Source: Arthrobacter sp. U41
GTDB taxonomy: Bacteria; Actinomycetota; Actinomycetes; Actinomycetales; Micrococcaceae
Direction: 5' to 3'
Assembly (NCBI RefSeq): GCF_007679325.1
Contig: NZ_VEGI01000001.1
Span: 372,001-436,000 of the forward strand
DNA length: 64,000 bases
Under the pieces are notes generated by a model that was not told where the DNA came from, did not search any database, and saw only the letters and a list, made by a program, of their open reading frames with translations. Each line of letters starts with the position of its first letter. Position 1 is the stretch's first letter. This document shows positions 28,700 to 38,795 of the stretch, in pieces. The translations under genes were made by a program, and so were the position numbers.

Positions 28700-31093
28700 T
28701 TAGCCGCGCCGCCGGTTGCCGGTGGTGCGGTAGACGTCGAAGACGCCGTCGATGCGGCGGACGGCGCTGAGCACGTGGTTCAGGTACTTGGGGTCGCCCA
28801 TCTCGAACGCGAACTTGGAGATCGCCACCCGGTCGGTGGATGTGTGCACGCTGGCCGCCAGGATGTTGACGTGGTTCTCGGACAGGATCCGCGTCACATC
28901 CGAGAGCAGTGACTTGCGGTCCAGTGCTTCGACCTGGATCTCGACCAGGAAGACGCTCGACTGCGTGGGTGCCCACTCGACTTCGACGATCCGGTCCGGC
29001 TGCTCCAGCAGGCCACTGACGTTGGTGCAGTCCGTCCGGTGCACGGAGACACCGGAACCGCGGGTAACGAAGCCCAGAATCGGGTCGGGCGGGACCGGGG
29101 TACAGCAGCGGGCAAGTTTCACCCAGACGTCATCAACGCCGCGCACCACAACACCGGAATCGGAATACCGGGCCTTGGTGACCTGGGTCGGGATGGAGAC
29201 CTCGGTGAGGTCGTCCTCGGGCGTATCGTTGCCACCGAGGCTCTCCACAAGCCGCTCCATCACGGACTGTGCGGAGGTGTGCCCGTCGCCCACGCCGGCG
29301 TAGAGACCGGAGATGTCGACGTATTTGAAGTCCTCGGCGATCGCGGCGAGGGCGTCGTGCGTCATCAGCCGCTGCAGCGGGAGGTTCTGCTTCCGCATGG
29401 CCTTGGTCAGCAGATCCTTGCCGCGGTCAATTGATTCCTCGCGACGCTCCTTGCTGAACCACTGCCGGATCTTGTTGCGGGCGCGGGCGCTCTTGACGAA
29501 ATGCTGCCAGTCCTGGCTGGGTCCGGCACCTTCGGCCTTGGAGGTGAAGATCTCCACCCAGTCGCCGTGGTTGAGTTCGCTGTTGAGCGGAACCAGCTTT
29601 CCGTTGACGCGGGCACCGATGGTCCGGTGGCCCACCTCGGTGTGGACCGCGTAGGCGAAGTCCACGGGCGTGGAACCGGCGGGCAGGGCCATGACCTCGC
29701 CCTTGGGCGTGAAGACGAACACTTCCCGGGCGTTGATTTCAAAGCGCAGGGAATCCAGGAACTCCCCGGGGTCGGAGGTTTCCTGCTGCCAGTCCACCAG
29801 GGACCGGAGCCAGCCCATGTCGCCGTCGCGCGGGCTTCCCGGTCCGGCGGCCGTGCGGTTCGGCTGGTCCTTGTACTTCCAGTGCGCGGCGACGCCGTAT
29901 TCGGCGCGGCGGTGCATCTCATGGGTGCGGATCTGGATCTCCACGGGTTTGCCGCCCGGGCCAATCACCGTGGTGTGCAGCGACTGGTACATGTTGAACT
30001 TGGGCATCGCGATGTAGTCCTTGAACCGCCCCGGGAGGGGGTTCCAGCGCGAATGCATGGCGCCCAGGGCCGCGTAGCAGTCCCGGACGGAATCGACCAG
30101 GACCCGGACGCCCATCAGGTCGTTGATGTCGTCGAAGTCCTTGTCGCGGACGATCATCTTTTGGTAGATCGAGTAGTAGTGCTTCGGCCGGCCGGTGATG
30201 GTGGCTTTGATCTTGGCGTCGCGCAGGTCCTCGGTGATCTGGTTGCGGATCACGGCGAGGCTCTTTTCGCGTTCGGGGGTCCGGTCCCCCACCATGCGCA
30301 CAATTTCCTCGTAGACCTTGGGATACAGCGCCGCGAAGGAAAGGTCTTCCAGTTCCCATTTGATCGTGTTCATGCCGAGCCGGTGGGCCAGCGGGGCGAA
30401 GATTTCCAGGGTTTCGCGGGCCTTGCGCGCCGAGGATTCGGCCGAGACGAAGCGCCAGGTCCGGGCGTTGTGCAGCCGGTCGGCGAGCTTGATCATCAGG
30501 ACCCTGATGTCCTTGGCCATGGCCACAACCATCTTGCGGACCGTTTCAGACTGTGCGGCCTCACCAAAACTGACCTTGTCCAGCTTGGTGACACCGTCCA
30601 CCAGCATGGCGACTTCCGGCCCGAACTCGGCCTTCAGGTCATCCAGGGTGTAGGAGGTGTCTTCGACGGTGTCGTGCAGGAGCGCAGCGGCCAGGGTGGT
30701 GCCGCTGAGCCCCAGTTCCGCCAGGATGGTGGCGACCGCCACCGGGTGGGTGATGTACGGGTCACCGCTCTTGCGCTTCTGGCCACGGTGGCAGCGCTCC
30801 GCCACCACGAAGGCACGCTGGATGAGGTCGAAGTCCTCTTTCGGGTTGTTGGCCCGGACGGTGCGCAGCAGTGGTTCGAGGATGGGGGAATACGCGGGGG
30901 CGCCGCGGCCCGTCAGGCGGGCCAGCCGGGAACGGGTGCGTTCACGCCGGCCGGGGAATGTGGTGCGGGCACCTGAACTGTCCACGGGTACCGGCGGATC
31001 GGCGCGTCCGGGAGCCACCACACCAGTCTGCGTACCCTGGCCTGGAGCCTTATCCACCGGCGCTGATGGCACCGGCGTCGAACGTTCTTCCAA
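28700..31093 (-). CDS. relA: Bifunctional (p)ppGpp synthetase/hydrolase (RelA/SpoT, Rel type)
   Basis: Makes and degrades the stringent-response alarmone. Domains in order are the HD hydrolase with HDTVED at 140-145 and [10 protein letters not shown], so the hydrolase site looks intact; the synthetase with [10 protein letters not shown] and [18 protein letters not shown] with [33 protein letters not shown]; the zinc-finger/RIS region with [20 protein letters not shown]; and the ACT domain at the end. The 797 residues include a 60-residue polar N-terminal tail. The start is TTG with GGAGAGG 7 nt upstream. It lies beyond secF, separated by a hairpin. Confidence 0.96.
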   Translation of the reverse strand: MEERSTPVPSAPVDKAPGQGTQTGVVAPGRADPPVPVDSSGARTTFPGRRERTRSRLARLTGRGAPAYSPILEPLLRTVRANNPKEDFDLIQRAFVVAERCHRGQKRKSGDPYITHPVAVATILAELGLSGTTLAAALLHDTVEDTSYTLDDLKAEFGPEVAMLVDGVTKLDKVSFGEAAQSETVRKMVVAMAKDIRVLMIKLADRLHNARTWRFVSAESSARKARETLEIFAPLAHRLGMNTIKWELEDLSFAALYPKVYEEIVRMVGDRTPEREKSLAVIRNQITEDLRDAKIKATITGRPKHYYSIYQKMIVRDKDFDDINDLMGVRVLVDSVRDCYAALGAMHSRWNPLPGRFKDYIAMPKFNMYQSLHTTVIGPGGKPVEIQIRTHEMHRRAEYGVAAHWKYKDQPNRTAAGPGSPRDGDMGWLRSLVDWQQETSDPGEFLDSLRFEINAREVFVFTPKGEVMALPAGSTPVDFAYAVHTEVGHRTIGARVNGKLVPLNSELNHGDWVEIFTSKAEGAGPSQDWQHFVKSARARNKIRQWFSKERREESIDRGKDLLTKAMRKQNLPLQRLMTHDALAAIAEDFKYVDISGLYAGVGDGHTSAQSVMERLVESLGGNDTPEDDLTEVSIPTQVTKARYSDSGVVVRGVDDVWVKLARCCTPVPPDPILGFVTRGSGVSVHRTDCTNVSGLLEQPDRIVEVEWAPTQSSVFLVEIQVEALDRKSLLSDVTRILSENHVNILAASVHTSTDRVAISKFAFEMGDPKYLNHVLSAVRRIDGVFDVYRTTGNRRRG

Positions 31094-31172
31094 TGGTGCA
31101 CCTCTCCGAACCCGTTAATTCTTCCAGTGTATTCCCGCAGCAGGATACTTCGATAACCGGCGGCGATACGGC

Positions 31173-31214
31173 GACGGGCCGGAGACCGTCACAAATGACG
31201 TTCTCCGGCCCGTC
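31173..31214 (-). terminator. Hairpin between secF and relA
   Basis: GACGGGCCGGAGA at 31173-31185 pairs exactly with TCTCCGGCCCGTC at 31202-31214 around a 16-base loop. It lies about 40 bp past the secF stop. No T-run follows, so termination may be partial. Confidence 0.7.
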
Positions 31215-31256
31215 CAAACCCCCGGACAGCACTCCGGCTGCGGCAGGATCCCTCGG

Positions 31257-32279
31257 CTAGGCCGTGGCCGGCTCCGCCGGGGAATCGGTCTTGGCTTCGG
31301 CCTGGGCGCGGCGCTGGTGCACGCGTTCGGCCTGCTTGACCAGTTCCGGTTCGCCTTGGCGCAGCCAGGCGTAGAGCGGGGCAGCGATGAAGATCGTGGC
31401 CGCCGTTCCGATCAGGATGCCGACGAAGAGTGCCAGCGAAAGGTCCCGCAGGGTTCCCGCGCCCAGCAGGCCCGCGCCGATGAACAGGATGGCACCAACC
31501 GGGAGGATGGCGACCATCATGGTGTTGATGGACCGGACCAGGGTCTGGTTGACAGCCAGGTTGACTTCCTCACCGAACGTCCTGCGGGTAGAGGCCTGCA
31601 GGTCCGCCGTGTTCTCGCGGATCTTGTCGAAGACCACCACGGTGTCATACAGCGAGTAACTCAACACGGTCAGGAAGCCGATGATCGCCGACGGCGTGAC
31701 TTCAAAATCGCTGAGGGCGTAGACACCGGCGGTGATGAACATCGTCACCAGCATGCCGACGATCGCCGAGAGCGACATCTTCCAGGTCCGGAAGTACAGG
31801 GCCATCAGCACGGCGGCGAGTCCGACGAAGATCGCCAGGCCCAGCAGGGCCTGCTTCGTGACGTCGGCACCCCAGGTGGGGCCGATGAAGGTGGACGTCA
31901 CCTCGTTGTCCGTCACGCCGTAGGCCGTGGTGAGCCCCTCCTTGATCTGGAGCGTCTCATCTTCCGTGAGCTTGTCCGTCTGGATCCGCATCGTGTTCCC
32001 GGCAACGTTGGCCACCCGCGGGACGCTGCCGGCGACAACATCCTCGACGGCCTTCTCACCGAGGGCGGCGTCCGTGGACTGGACGTTGGAGACGGTGAAT
32101 TCCGAGCCGCCCCGGAATTCGATGCCCAGGTTGAAGCCGCCCTTGGCGACGGGCAGCAGGATCGAGAGCGCAACCAGGACGGCAGCGATCAGGAACCAGA
32201 TCTTCTTGGAGCCGACGAAGTCGTACGAGCGCTTGCCCGTGTAGAGCTCGTTGCCGAAATTAGCGAAGCTGGTGGCCAT
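31257..32279 (-). CDS. secF: Protein translocase subunit SecF
   Basis: Partner of SecD in the membrane complex that uses the proton gradient to help proteins exit SecYEG. It has six membrane helices. The first is KIWFLIAAVLVALSILLPVA (about 27-46), then the periplasmic loop with GIEFRGGSEF, then the bundle with ALYFRTWKMSLSAIVGMLVT and SYSLYDTVVVFDKIREN, the SecF signature. The 340-residue length is normal. It begins directly after the secD stop with a GGAGGG Shine-Dalgarno. The basic tail is RRAQAEAKTDSPAEPATA. Confidence 0.97.
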   Translation of the reverse strand: MATSFANFGNELYTGKRSYDFVGSKKIWFLIAAVLVALSILLPVAKGGFNLGIEFRGGSEFTVSNVQSTDAALGEKAVEDVVAGSVPRVANVAGNTMRIQTDKLTEDETLQIKEGLTTAYGVTDNEVTSTFIGPTWGADVTKQALLGLAIFVGLAAVLMALYFRTWKMSLSAIVGMLVTMFITAGVYALSDFEVTPSAIIGFLTVLSYSLYDTVVVFDKIRENTADLQASTRRTFGEEVNLAVNQTLVRSINTMMVAILPVGAILFIGAGLLGAGTLRDLSLALFVGILIGTAATIFIAAPLYAWLRQGEPELVKQAERVHQRRAQAEAKTDSPAEPATA

Positions 32280-34046
32280 TTAGTTGCCCTCCTTGGACGC
32301 GCTCTTGGAGGACCCGGCAAGTTGTTCCTGCCGTTCCGCGAGGCGTCGTTCTGCAATGGTCATCCGGCGTTCGGCCTCAGCCGTGGCGCCCTGGTTCTTG
32401 GCGCGGAGCGCGGCCACCTGGGCCGGCTTGTCCGCAGGAGTGCGGAACCGGCCCGCACCCCGGTACAGGGGGACGGCGCCGAGGCTCTTCGGGTCCAGCC
32501 CGGAGAGCGGGTGGCCTTCACCGAAGAACTTGGTGCGGGCCAGCAGCTGCAGGGTCGGATGCGTGAACATAAAGACCACGATCAGGTCGGCAATGGCCGT
32601 CAGGCCGAGGGTGAACGCGAAGCCGCGGACGTTGCCCACCGCCACGAAGTACAGCACGACGGCGGCCAGCAGGTTGACGGCCTTGGACGCCAGGACCGTG
32701 CGCTTTGCGCGCTTCCAGCCGTTCTCCACTGCCGAGACAAGGCCACGGCCTTCTCGGAGCTCATCACGGATTCGTTCGAAGTAGACGATGAACGAGTCCG
32801 CGGTCTGGCCGATGGCCACGATGATGCCCGCGACGCCGGCGAGGGAGAGCCGGTAGTTCTCGGTCCAGCCGAGGATGTCGATGGCCAGGAACGTCAAAGC
32901 GCCGGCCATCACAAGGGAGGCGACGGTGACCAGGCCCAGTGCCCGGTACTGGACCAGGGAGTACACCACCACCAGCAGCAGGCCGATCAGGCCGGCAAGC
33001 AGGCCCATGCGGAGCTGCTCACCGCCGAGGGTGGCGGAGATCTGCTGTTCGCTCTGGATCTCGAAGCTGATCGGGAGGGCACCGAAGCGGAGCTGGTCGG
33101 AGAGGGCCTTCGCCGATTCCTCTGTGAATCCGCCAGTGATCTGCGGCCGGCCGTCGGTAATAACAGCCTGGGACCGCGGGGCGGAAATGACCTGGTCGTC
33201 CAGGACAATGGCGAACTGTGACTTCGGATCCGAACCGGTTTCGCCGCCGGCCTCAACGTAGAACTTGTTCAGCCGCTCGGTGACGGTCTTGAACTTGGTG
33301 GTGCCTTCGTCGTCGAACTGGATGTCCACGGCCCACTCATTGGTGACGGCACCCTGGGCGCCGCGCTGCAGCTGGAAGGAGGAGTTCTTGATGTTCGAAC
33401 CCTTGACCTCCACCGGGCCGAGGATGTACTTGATCGCTGGCCGGCCCTCGGACGCGGGTTCGCAGGTGACCAGCGGCTTGGCCGGGTCGGAGCGTTCCTG
33501 CTGGTCCTGGGACGGGTTGTCACAGTCGAGCGCCTCGAACTTCTTGTAGACCTCGGGGGTGATCCAGTTGACATCGCTGCCGTTGGCGGGCTCCGCGGTG
33601 GGCTTGGGCAGCTGGTCCTCGGGAGTCCGGGACTCCGCCGGGACCGCCGCGCCCGGACCGGCCTGCAGCACGGGCCGGAAGTTCATGTCGGCGGACGCCT
33701 GGATCAGCGCGCGGGTTTCCCTTGACGGGGTGCCGGGCAGGCTGACCACAACGTTGCGTCCGGACTGCGTGCTGATCTCAGCTTCCGCGACGCCGGAGCC
33801 ATCCACGCGCTGGCGGATGATCGCCACGGCCTGGTTGAGCTGTTCTTCGTTGATGTCCGAACCGCCCTCGACCTTGGGCGCCAGGATCATCTGGGTGCCG
33901 CCTTCAAGGTCCAGGGCAAGCTTGGGAGCCCAGCTCGCCTGGCCGGCCATGGTGCCACCTGCCAGGACGGCGGTCATGACGGCAAGGATAACGCCGAGCC
34001 AGACCAGCACCCTGAGGGCTGAGTTTTTGGGGCCAGTTCGTGCCAT
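32280..34046 (-). CDS. secD: Protein translocase subunit SecD
   Basis: Larger partner of SecF. The first helix is at about 8-30. The long extracytoplasmic region starts LDLEGGTQMILAPK and contains IRQRVDGSGVAEAEISTQSGRNVVVSLPG. The C-terminal helix bundle includes GQTADSFIVYFERIRDELREG and EQLRMGLLAGLIGLLLVVVYSLVQYRALG. At 588 residues it carries a cysteine-containing insertion (FEALDCDNPSQDQ, PLVTCEP) typical of high-GC Gram-positives. It is followed directly by secF and preceded by yajC, the normal order. Confidence 0.97.
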   Translation of the reverse strand: MARTGPKNSALRVLVWLGVILAVMTAVLAGGTMAGQASWAPKLALDLEGGTQMILAPKVEGGSDINEEQLNQAVAIIRQRVDGSGVAEAEISTQSGRNVVVSLPGTPSRETRALIQASADMNFRPVLQAGPGAAVPAESRTPEDQLPKPTAEPANGSDVNWITPEVYKKFEALDCDNPSQDQQERSDPAKPLVTCEPASEGRPAIKYILGPVEVKGSNIKNSSFQLQRGAQGAVTNEWAVDIQFDDEGTTKFKTVTERLNKFYVEAGGETGSDPKSQFAIVLDDQVISAPRSQAVITDGRPQITGGFTEESAKALSDQLRFGALPISFEIQSEQQISATLGGEQLRMGLLAGLIGLLLVVVYSLVQYRALGLVTVASLVMAGALTFLAIDILGWTENYRLSLAGVAGIIVAIGQTADSFIVYFERIRDELREGRGLVSAVENGWKRAKRTVLASKAVNLLAAVVLYFVAVGNVRGFAFTLGLTAIADLIVVFMFTHPTLQLLARTKFFGEGHPLSGLDPKSLGAVPLYRGAGRFRTPADKPAQVAALRAKNQGATAEAERRMTIAERRLAERQEQLAGSSKSASKEGN

Positions 34047-34152
34047 TGTCGATCTTTCTATTATTTACGGAGGAACCGCCGATGCGGCCCCACGGGGCCG
34101 CTCCGGCGGTTGCCCGCAACCATTACTTCGCGGGATAGCTCAAACAGGCAGA

Positions 34153-34626
34153 CTAGCTGTCTTTCTTGCCTTCGTCGTTGAGGCGGCGCAGGGTTTCTTC
34201 CGGCGTCTCGTCGCGCGGCGCATCGGTGACCGGGACGGCGTTTTCGGCGGTGCCGGACTTGTCGGCGATCAAGGAGGATGCGTCGTTGGGGACCACGGTG
34301 GGCTCCTCGGCGGCGACAACCGGCTCGACGATCTTGGTGACGGCCTGGCGGTGCACGGTAGCGGTGTTGCCCGGGGACAGCTCCAGGAGGACCTTGTTCT
34401 CGTCGTCGTTGATCTCGACGATCCGGCCGAACAGGCCAAAGCTGGTCATGACCTCGACACCCGGGGCAAACTTCGACTGGAGCTGTGCCTGCTGCTGCTG
34501 GGTCTTCTTGTTGCGGCGGAACATCATAAAGACGAAGACGCCGAGCATGGCGAACAGCAGGATGGTCATGATGTCGATGCCGCCGCCGGCCTGCGGCTGG
34601 GTCTGGGCAGAAATAAGTCCGAACAC
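34153..34626 (-). CDS. yajC: Preprotein translocase subunit YajC
   Basis: Small single-pass membrane accessory of SecDF. The membrane helix is at about 19-37 (DIMTILLFAMLGVFVFMMF), followed by RRNKKTQQQQAQLQSKFAPGVEVMTSFGLFGRIVEINDD, the family core. The C-terminal 60 residues are an acidic, variable tail, making it longer (157) than the usual 85-110. The start is GTG with weak Shine-Dalgarno support. A possible -35/-10 pair (GTGACG, 16 bp, TATGAC) lies upstream near 34760-34790 on the minus strand but is weak. Confidence 0.93.
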   Translation of the reverse strand: MFGLISAQTQPQAGGGIDIMTILLFAMLGVFVFMMFRRNKKTQQQQAQLQSKFAPGVEVMTSFGLFGRIVEINDDENKVLLELSPGNTATVHRQAVTKIVEPVVAAEEPTVVPNDASSLIADKSGTAENAVPVTDAPRDETPEETLRRLNDEGKKDS

Positions 34627-34715
34627 AGGGATAGTTCCGTTCTGTACTTGCGTAGCTGGTTATACAGCAACGTCCGCTTCGCTTCGGGCTGGCAGGCAAT
34701 CATGCCGCGCCGACG

Positions 34716-34734
34716 GCGGCCGGATGCCGGCCGC
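34716..34734 (-). terminator. Short hairpin between ruvB and yajC
   Basis: GCGGCCGG at 34716-34723 pairs with CCGGCCGC at 34727-34734 around a 3-base loop. It lies about 70 bp after the ruvB stop. No T-run follows, so it may not terminate. Confidence 0.4.
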
Positions 34735-34802
34735 GCACAGAAACAAAGACCCGAACGTGCCGAGCGTCATACCAGTCTAAAGGGAAACGTCACGGAGCGG
34801 TG

Positions 34803-35915
34803 CTATTGACCATTACGGATCCATTCCGGATCCGCCTCCCGGCCCAGCACGCCGTCCGCATCGGGGCCCTCTTCCCCTGCCTGGAAGAGCTCCAGCGGGT
34901 CCTGCGCGAACACTCCGGGCGGCACCGCAAAGCCGAGGTGCGTCCAGGCCGGGGCCAGGGCGATCCGGCCCCGCGGCGTGCGCCCCAGCAGTCCCTCCCT
35001 CACGAGGTATGGCTCGGCGACGGTTTCCACGGTTTCGGTCTCTTCGCCGACGGCGATCGCCAGGGTGGACAGCCCCACGGGTCCGCCGCCGAATTTGGTG
35101 ATAAGGGCCTCCAGGACGGCACGGTCCAGCCGGTCGAGTCCGCGCTTGTCCACCTCATACATGTCCAGCGCCGCGGAGGCTGCCCGGGCATCGATCTGCT
35201 CGATTCCGTGCACCAGGGCCCAGTCGCGGACTCGGCGCAGGAGCCGGTTGGCGATGCGGGGTGTGCCCCGGGACCGCCCCGCGATTTCGCTGAACCCGGC
35301 CGAGTTGACCTTGAGGTCCAGGAGGCCCGCGGAGCGCCGCAGGACGAGTTCCAGTTCGGCCACCGAATAGAACTCCAGGTGGCCAGTGAAGCCGAAACGG
35401 TCCCGCAGCGGACCGGGCAGCAGGCCGGCACGCGTCGTGGCGCCCACCAGCGTGAAGGGCGGCAGCTCCAGCGGGATGGCCGTGGCCCCGGCGCCCTTCC
35501 CGACGACGATGTCGACCCGGAAGTCTTCCATCGCCATGTAGAGCATTTCCTCGGCCGGCCGGGACATCCGGTGGATCTCGTCGAGGAAGAGAACTTCACC
35601 CTCGGAGAGCGAGGACAGGATGGCGGCCAGATCCCCGGCGTGCTGGATGGCGGGTCCGCTGCTGATCCGCAGCGGGGCGTTCATCTCCGCGGCAATGATC
35701 ATGGACAGCGTGGTCTTTCCCAGCCCGGGCGGGCCGGAGAGCAGGACGTGGTCGGCGCTGCGGCCGCGCATGCGGGAGGCCTCCAGGACGAGGGAAAGCT
35801 GTTTGCGGACCCGGTGCTGGCCCACGAAATCGTGCAGGTTCTTTGGCCGCAGGGCGGCTTCTATAACGCGCTCCTCCGGCTCCTCTCCCCCGCCGACCAG
35901 GGACGGCTCAGCCAC
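34803..35915 (-). CDS. ruvB: Holliday junction branch migration ATPase RuvB
   Basis: Hexameric AAA+ motor that drives branch migration with RuvA. The core starts [29 protein letters not shown]. Walker A is GPPGLGKTT, Walker B is [10 protein letters not shown], and [18 protein letters not shown] holds the sensor and arginine finger. The winged-helix end has [19 protein letters not shown]. The 370 residues include a C-terminal acidic extension of about 30. The GTG start overlaps the ruvA stop by 8 bp, so it is coupled to ruvA. Confidence 0.97.
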   Translation of the reverse strand: MAEPSLVGGGEEPEERVIEAALRPKNLHDFVGQHRVRKQLSLVLEASRMRGRSADHVLLSGPPGLGKTTLSMIIAAEMNAPLRISSGPAIQHAGDLAAILSSLSEGEVLFLDEIHRMSRPAEEMLYMAMEDFRVDIVVGKGAGATAIPLELPPFTLVGATTRAGLLPGPLRDRFGFTGHLEFYSVAELELVLRRSAGLLDLKVNSAGFSEIAGRSRGTPRIANRLLRRVRDWALVHGIEQIDARAASAALDMYEVDKRGLDRLDRAVLEALITKFGGGPVGLSTLAIAVGEETETVETVAEPYLVREGLLGRTPRGRIALAPAWTHLGFAVPPGVFAQDPLELFQAGEEGPDADGVLGREADPEWIRNGQ

Positions 35916-36555
35916 GGGCGCCTATCCTGTTCCCGGCGCGGGCACCGTCCTGCCCCAGCCAGCGGAGGGTGGCGCGCAGGATCTCAGCCACGTTGCCCTT
36001 CTCGGCCAGCTCGGGTGAATCCGCCAGCGACTTGTCAATGCTGGACGTGGCGTCCTTCTCGGACCAGCCCAGGCTGGTCATGGCCGCCACGACCTGCGGC
36101 TTCCAGACCGTTTCGGCGGACGCGGCCGGAGCAGCAGTCCCGGCAGCCGTGCCGTGCGGCACCAGTTTGCCGGCCAGTTCCAGCACAATCCGGCCCGCGA
36201 CCTTGGGACCGATGCCGGGGACCTTGGTGAAAGCTTTGCCGTCGCCCGAGTGCGCGGCGACGCGGATGGCTTCGGGCTCGTGCACGGCCAGGACCGCCAG
36301 CGCAAGGCGGGGTCCGACGCCGCTGACACTCAGCAGGACGTCAAAGACCTCCCGTTCGTCGTCGCTGCCGAACCCGAACAGGGTGAGCGAGTCCTCCCGC
36401 ACGATCAGGGAGGTGAAGAGCTTCCCCTCCTCCCCGACGCGGAGGCTGCTGAGGGTCTGCGGTGTAGCGTTCACGCTCATGCCGGCGCCGTTGAGGTCGA
36501 TCACGGCGGAGGACAGTCCGACGTGCGCTACGGTTCCGCGAAGAAAACTGATCAA
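35908..36555 (-). CDS. ruvA: Holliday junction DNA-binding protein RuvA
   Basis: Binds four-way junctions and recruits RuvB. The OB domain starts [22 protein letters not shown]. HhH motifs follow around [17 protein letters not shown] and [17 protein letters not shown]. The C-terminal RuvB-binding domain has [16 protein letters not shown] chose a TTG start at 36555 with AGGAG 8 nt upstream, which gives the family start (M)ISFLRG and 215 residues. The longer open frame adds nine unconserved codons. A LexA-like site lies about 50 bp upstream, consistent with SOS control of ruvAB. Confidence 0.95.
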   Translation of the reverse strand: MISFLRGTVAHVGLSSAVIDLNGAGMSVNATPQTLSSLRVGEEGKLFTSLIVREDSLTLFGFGSDDEREVFDVLLSVSGVGPRLALAVLAVHEPEAIRVAAHSGDGKAFTKVPGIGPKVAGRIVLELAGKLVPHGTAAGTAAPAASAETVWKPQVVAAMTSLGWSEKDATSSIDKSLADSPELAEKGNVAEILRATLRWLGQDGARAGNRIGARG

Positions 36556-36584
36556 AGCCGGGCTCCTGGGGTTACAGCTCAATT

Positions 36585-36602
36585 CAGCCGGGGAGACCCG
36601 GC
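36585..36602 (-). other. Small hairpin in the ruvA leader
   Basis: AGCCGGG and CCCGGCT, 7 bp each with a 4-base loop, lie between the LexA-like site and the ruvA start. The role is unknown. Confidence 0.5.
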
Positions 36603-36605
36603 TAT

Positions 36606-36621
36606 CCGAACATATCTACGA
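36606..36621. promoter_or_regulatory. LexA-like site upstream of ruvAB
   Basis: CCGAACATATCTACGA agrees with TCGAAC-N4-GTTCGA, the known actinobacterial SOS box, at 9 of the 12 fixed positions. It is about 50 bp upstream of ruvA, in the only gap within ruvCAB. Confidence 0.5.
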
Positions 36622-36658
36622 ATACCCTACCAAGCTGTGCCGCTGCACAGCCGGATAT

Positions 36659-37246
36659 TCAGCGTGTGCGGCGCGCTTTGGCCTCCGCGTCGGCCCACGC
36701 CCGCTGGGCCGGAGTCAGTGACTGGCTGCCGGGGCCGGTGGTGACTGCACCCTTGTTGGAAGTGCCGCTGCCTGACCGCCAGGCGTGGGTGATGGCAAGG
36801 GCCAGGGCATCGGCGGCGTCGGCAGGCCGCGGCGGGGCATCGAGCCGGAGGATCTTGGTGACCAGCTTGGTGACGGCGTCCTTGTTGGATGTTCCGCTGC
36901 CGGTGACGGCGGCCTTCACCTCTGAAGGGGTATGCAGCGCCACAGGAATGCCGCGGCGCGCGGCGGCGGCGATCACTACGCCGGACGCCTGGGCCACGCC
37001 CATCACGGTGCTGACGTTGAGCTGCGAAAAGACACGTTCGACGGCGAGGACGTGCGGTTCGTACCGGTCCAGCCAGTCGTCGATGGAGGTGGCGATAACC
37101 AGCAGGCGCTGGTCCAGGCTTTCCTCCGGGGACGTCCCGACGACGCCGAACGCCACCATCGTGGCGCGGCGGTTCTTCTCAACGTCCACGACGCCGATCC
37201 CGCAACGGGTGAGGCCCGGATCGACGCCGAGGACGCGAAGGGTCAC
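36659..37246 (-). CDS. ruvC: Holliday junction resolvase RuvC
   Basis: RNase H-fold nuclease that cuts Holliday junctions. The first catalytic aspartate is in [13 protein letters not shown] (about 5-17). [15 protein letters not shown] carries the catalytic glutamate, and the last acidic residues are in [18 protein letters not shown]. At 195 residues it is slightly long, with a C-terminal tail in which [11 protein letters not shown] repeats an earlier [11 protein letters not shown]. The GTG start overlaps the yebC stop as GTGA, so it is coupled to yebC. Confidence 0.96.
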   Translation of the reverse strand: MTLRVLGVDPGLTRCGIGVVDVEKNRRATMVAFGVVGTSPEESLDQRLLVIATSIDDWLDRYEPHVLAVERVFSQLNVSTVMGVAQASGVVIAAAARRGIPVALHTPSEVKAAVTGSGTSNKDAVTKLVTKILRLDAPPRPADAADALALAITHAWRSGSGTSNKGAVTTGPGSQSLTPAQRAWADAEAKARRTR

Positions 37247-37998
37247 TCCGCTTCCAGTGCGGCCTGCACTTCGTCGCTAAGGTCGGCGTTGCTGTAGACG
37301 TTCTGGACGTCGTCGAGTTCCTCGAGGGCGTCAACAAGCTTCATGAACTTCTTGGCGGCGTCGATGTCCAGCGGCACTTGCATGGACGGGACAAACTCGG
37401 CCTCGTCGGTGTCGTAGTCGATTCCGGCTTCCTTCAGCGCATCGCGGATGGCCTGCAGGTCGGTCGGCTCGGAGTGGATCTCGAAGGTCTCGCCGTTGTC
37501 TTTGACTTCTTCGGCCCCGGCGTCGAGGACGGCCATCAGGACGTCGTCCTCGCTCAGGCCGTTCTTCTGCAGCGAGACCACACCCTTGCGGGAGAAGAGG
37601 TAGCTGACCGAACCGGGATCGGCGATGGTTCCGCCGTTGCGGGAGATGGCGAGGCGAACTTCGGAGGCGGCACGGTTCTTGTTGTCCGTAAGGCATTCGA
37701 TGAGCAGTGCCGAGCCCTGCGGTCCGCGGCACTCGTACATGATCTCGGTGTAGTCCACCACTTCGCCGGTGAGGCCGGCCCCGCGCTTGATGGCGCGGTC
37801 GATGTTGTCGGCGGGGACCGAGGTCTTCTTGGCCTTCGTGACGGCGAGTTCCAGGCTCGGGTTGCCGGCGAGGTCCGGCCCGCCCATGCGTGCGGCGACT
37901 TCGATGTTCTTGATCAGCTTGGCGAACGACTTGGCCCGGCGGCTATCGAGGATGGCCTTCTTATGCTTGGTCGTCGCCCATTTGGAGTGGCCTGACAT
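37243..37998 (-). CDS. YebC/PmpR family transcriptional or translational regulator
   Basis: A 251-residue member of the TACO1/YebC family. It starts [28 protein letters not shown], the conserved N-terminus. [35 protein letters not shown] and [28 protein letters not shown] follow. Members have been described as DNA-binding regulators and, more recently, as aids to translation of proline-rich stretches. The neighbours pdxT (3 bp gap) and ruvC (overlap) place it in one operon, the common actinobacterial order. The Shine-Dalgarno GGAGAAG is present. Confidence 0.95.
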   Translation of the reverse strand: MSGHSKWATTKHKKAILDSRRAKSFAKLIKNIEVAARMGGPDLAGNPSLELAVTKAKKTSVPADNIDRAIKRGAGLTGEVVDYTEIMYECRGPQGSALLIECLTDNKNRAASEVRLAISRNGGTIADPGSVSYLFSRKGVVSLQKNGLSEDDVLMAVLDAGAEEVKDNGETFEIHSEPTDLQAIRDALKEAGIDYDTDEAEFVPSMQVPLDIDAAKKFMKLVDALEELDDVQNVYSNADLSDEVQAALEAE

Positions 37999-38001
37999 GC
38001 T

Positions 38002-38703
38002 TTACGCTTCTCCTCTGATCATTCGAATAAACAATTCGTGCACGCGCTTCTCCCCCGTCACTTCCGGGTGGAAGGAGGTGGCCAGCAGCTTGCCGGAACG
38101 CACAGCAACAATTCTAGCCGTCCCCGCCAGCGCCTCGGGGTGGGACGCCCTGGAGGGTTCCACGACGGCGAGAACCTCCACGCCATCGCCGACGCGTTCC
38201 ACCCATGGTCCGCGGATGAAGACCGCGTGGACCGGAGCCACGCCGTTTTCCGTGGCGCTGAAGTCAAGGCCCTTGAAGTCGAGGTCCGTCTCGAAGGATT
38301 CCCGCTGCCGGCCGAAGGCGTTCCGGCGCACCGTGATATCGAGTCCGCCGAACGTCTGCTGCGGGTTGCCGGCCAGGTCCTTCGCGGGGTCGGTAATGTC
38401 CTCCGCCAGAAGGATCATGCCGGCGCAGGAGCCATAGACCGGCAATCCTTCGTGGATGCGCTTGCGCAACGGATCGCGGAGCCCGAATGCGCGGGACAGT
38501 TTGTCGATGGTGGTTGATTCGCCGCCGGGAATGATGAGGCCGTCGAGGCCGTCGAGTTCGGCCGGGCGGCGGACGCCGATGCCCGTGGCACCGGCATCTT
38601 CCACCGCGTGCAGGTGTTCGCGGAAGTCGCCCTGGAGGGCCAGGACGCCGATCCGCAGCCCTGTTCCCACGCGGGAAGGAGGCACGGAAGTGGGGTTGGT
38701 CAT
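38002..38703 (-). CDS. pdxT: Pyridoxal 5'-phosphate synthase glutaminase subunit
   Basis: Class I glutamine amidotransferase that supplies ammonia to PdxS for vitamin B6 synthesis. The N-terminus is [33 protein letters not shown] carries the oxyanion glycines and [12 protein letters not shown] the catalytic cysteine. [18 protein letters not shown] near the end carries the His/Glu dyad. I chose the ATG at 38703 (233 residues) because TATGCT lies exactly six bases upstream, a leaderless start. The longer frame overlaps the divergent murT leader. Unusually, pdxS lies 8 kb away rather than next door. Confidence 0.95.
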   Translation of the reverse strand: MTNPTSVPPSRVGTGLRIGVLALQGDFREHLHAVEDAGATGIGVRRPAELDGLDGLIIPGGESTTIDKLSRAFGLRDPLRKRIHEGLPVYGSCAGMILLAEDITDPAKDLAGNPQQTFGGLDITVRRNAFGRQRESFETDLDFKGLDFSATENGVAPVHAVFIRGPWVERVGDGVEVLAVVEPSRASHPEALAGTARIVAVRSGKLLATSFHPEVTGEKRVHELFIRMIRGEA

Positions 38704-38709
38704 CCGAAC

Positions 38710-38715
38710 AGCATA
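38710..38715 (-). promoter_or_regulatory. -10 box for leaderless pdxT
   Basis: TATGCT on the minus strand, then six bases, then ATG. No Shine-Dalgarno precedes the start. Confidence 0.6.
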
Positions 38716-38782
38716 GTGCCCGCGGCCCTTCGCCCGGGCATGCCGTGCCGCCCTCCGGCGGGCTTCCATGCCGCTACTGGGA

Positions 38783-38788
38783 TATATT
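38783..38788 (+). promoter_or_regulatory. -10 box for leaderless murT
   Basis: TATATT, then seven bases, then the ATG at 38796. A TGG precedes the overlapping GATATA, so an extended -10 is also possible. No Shine-Dalgarno is present. Confidence 0.6.
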
Positions 38789-38795
38789 ACAAAGC

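Noticed and set aside
31317..33221. Long open frame antisense to secF and secD
   Set aside because: The translation is highly charged and low in complexity, and the true genes on the minus strand are unambiguous.
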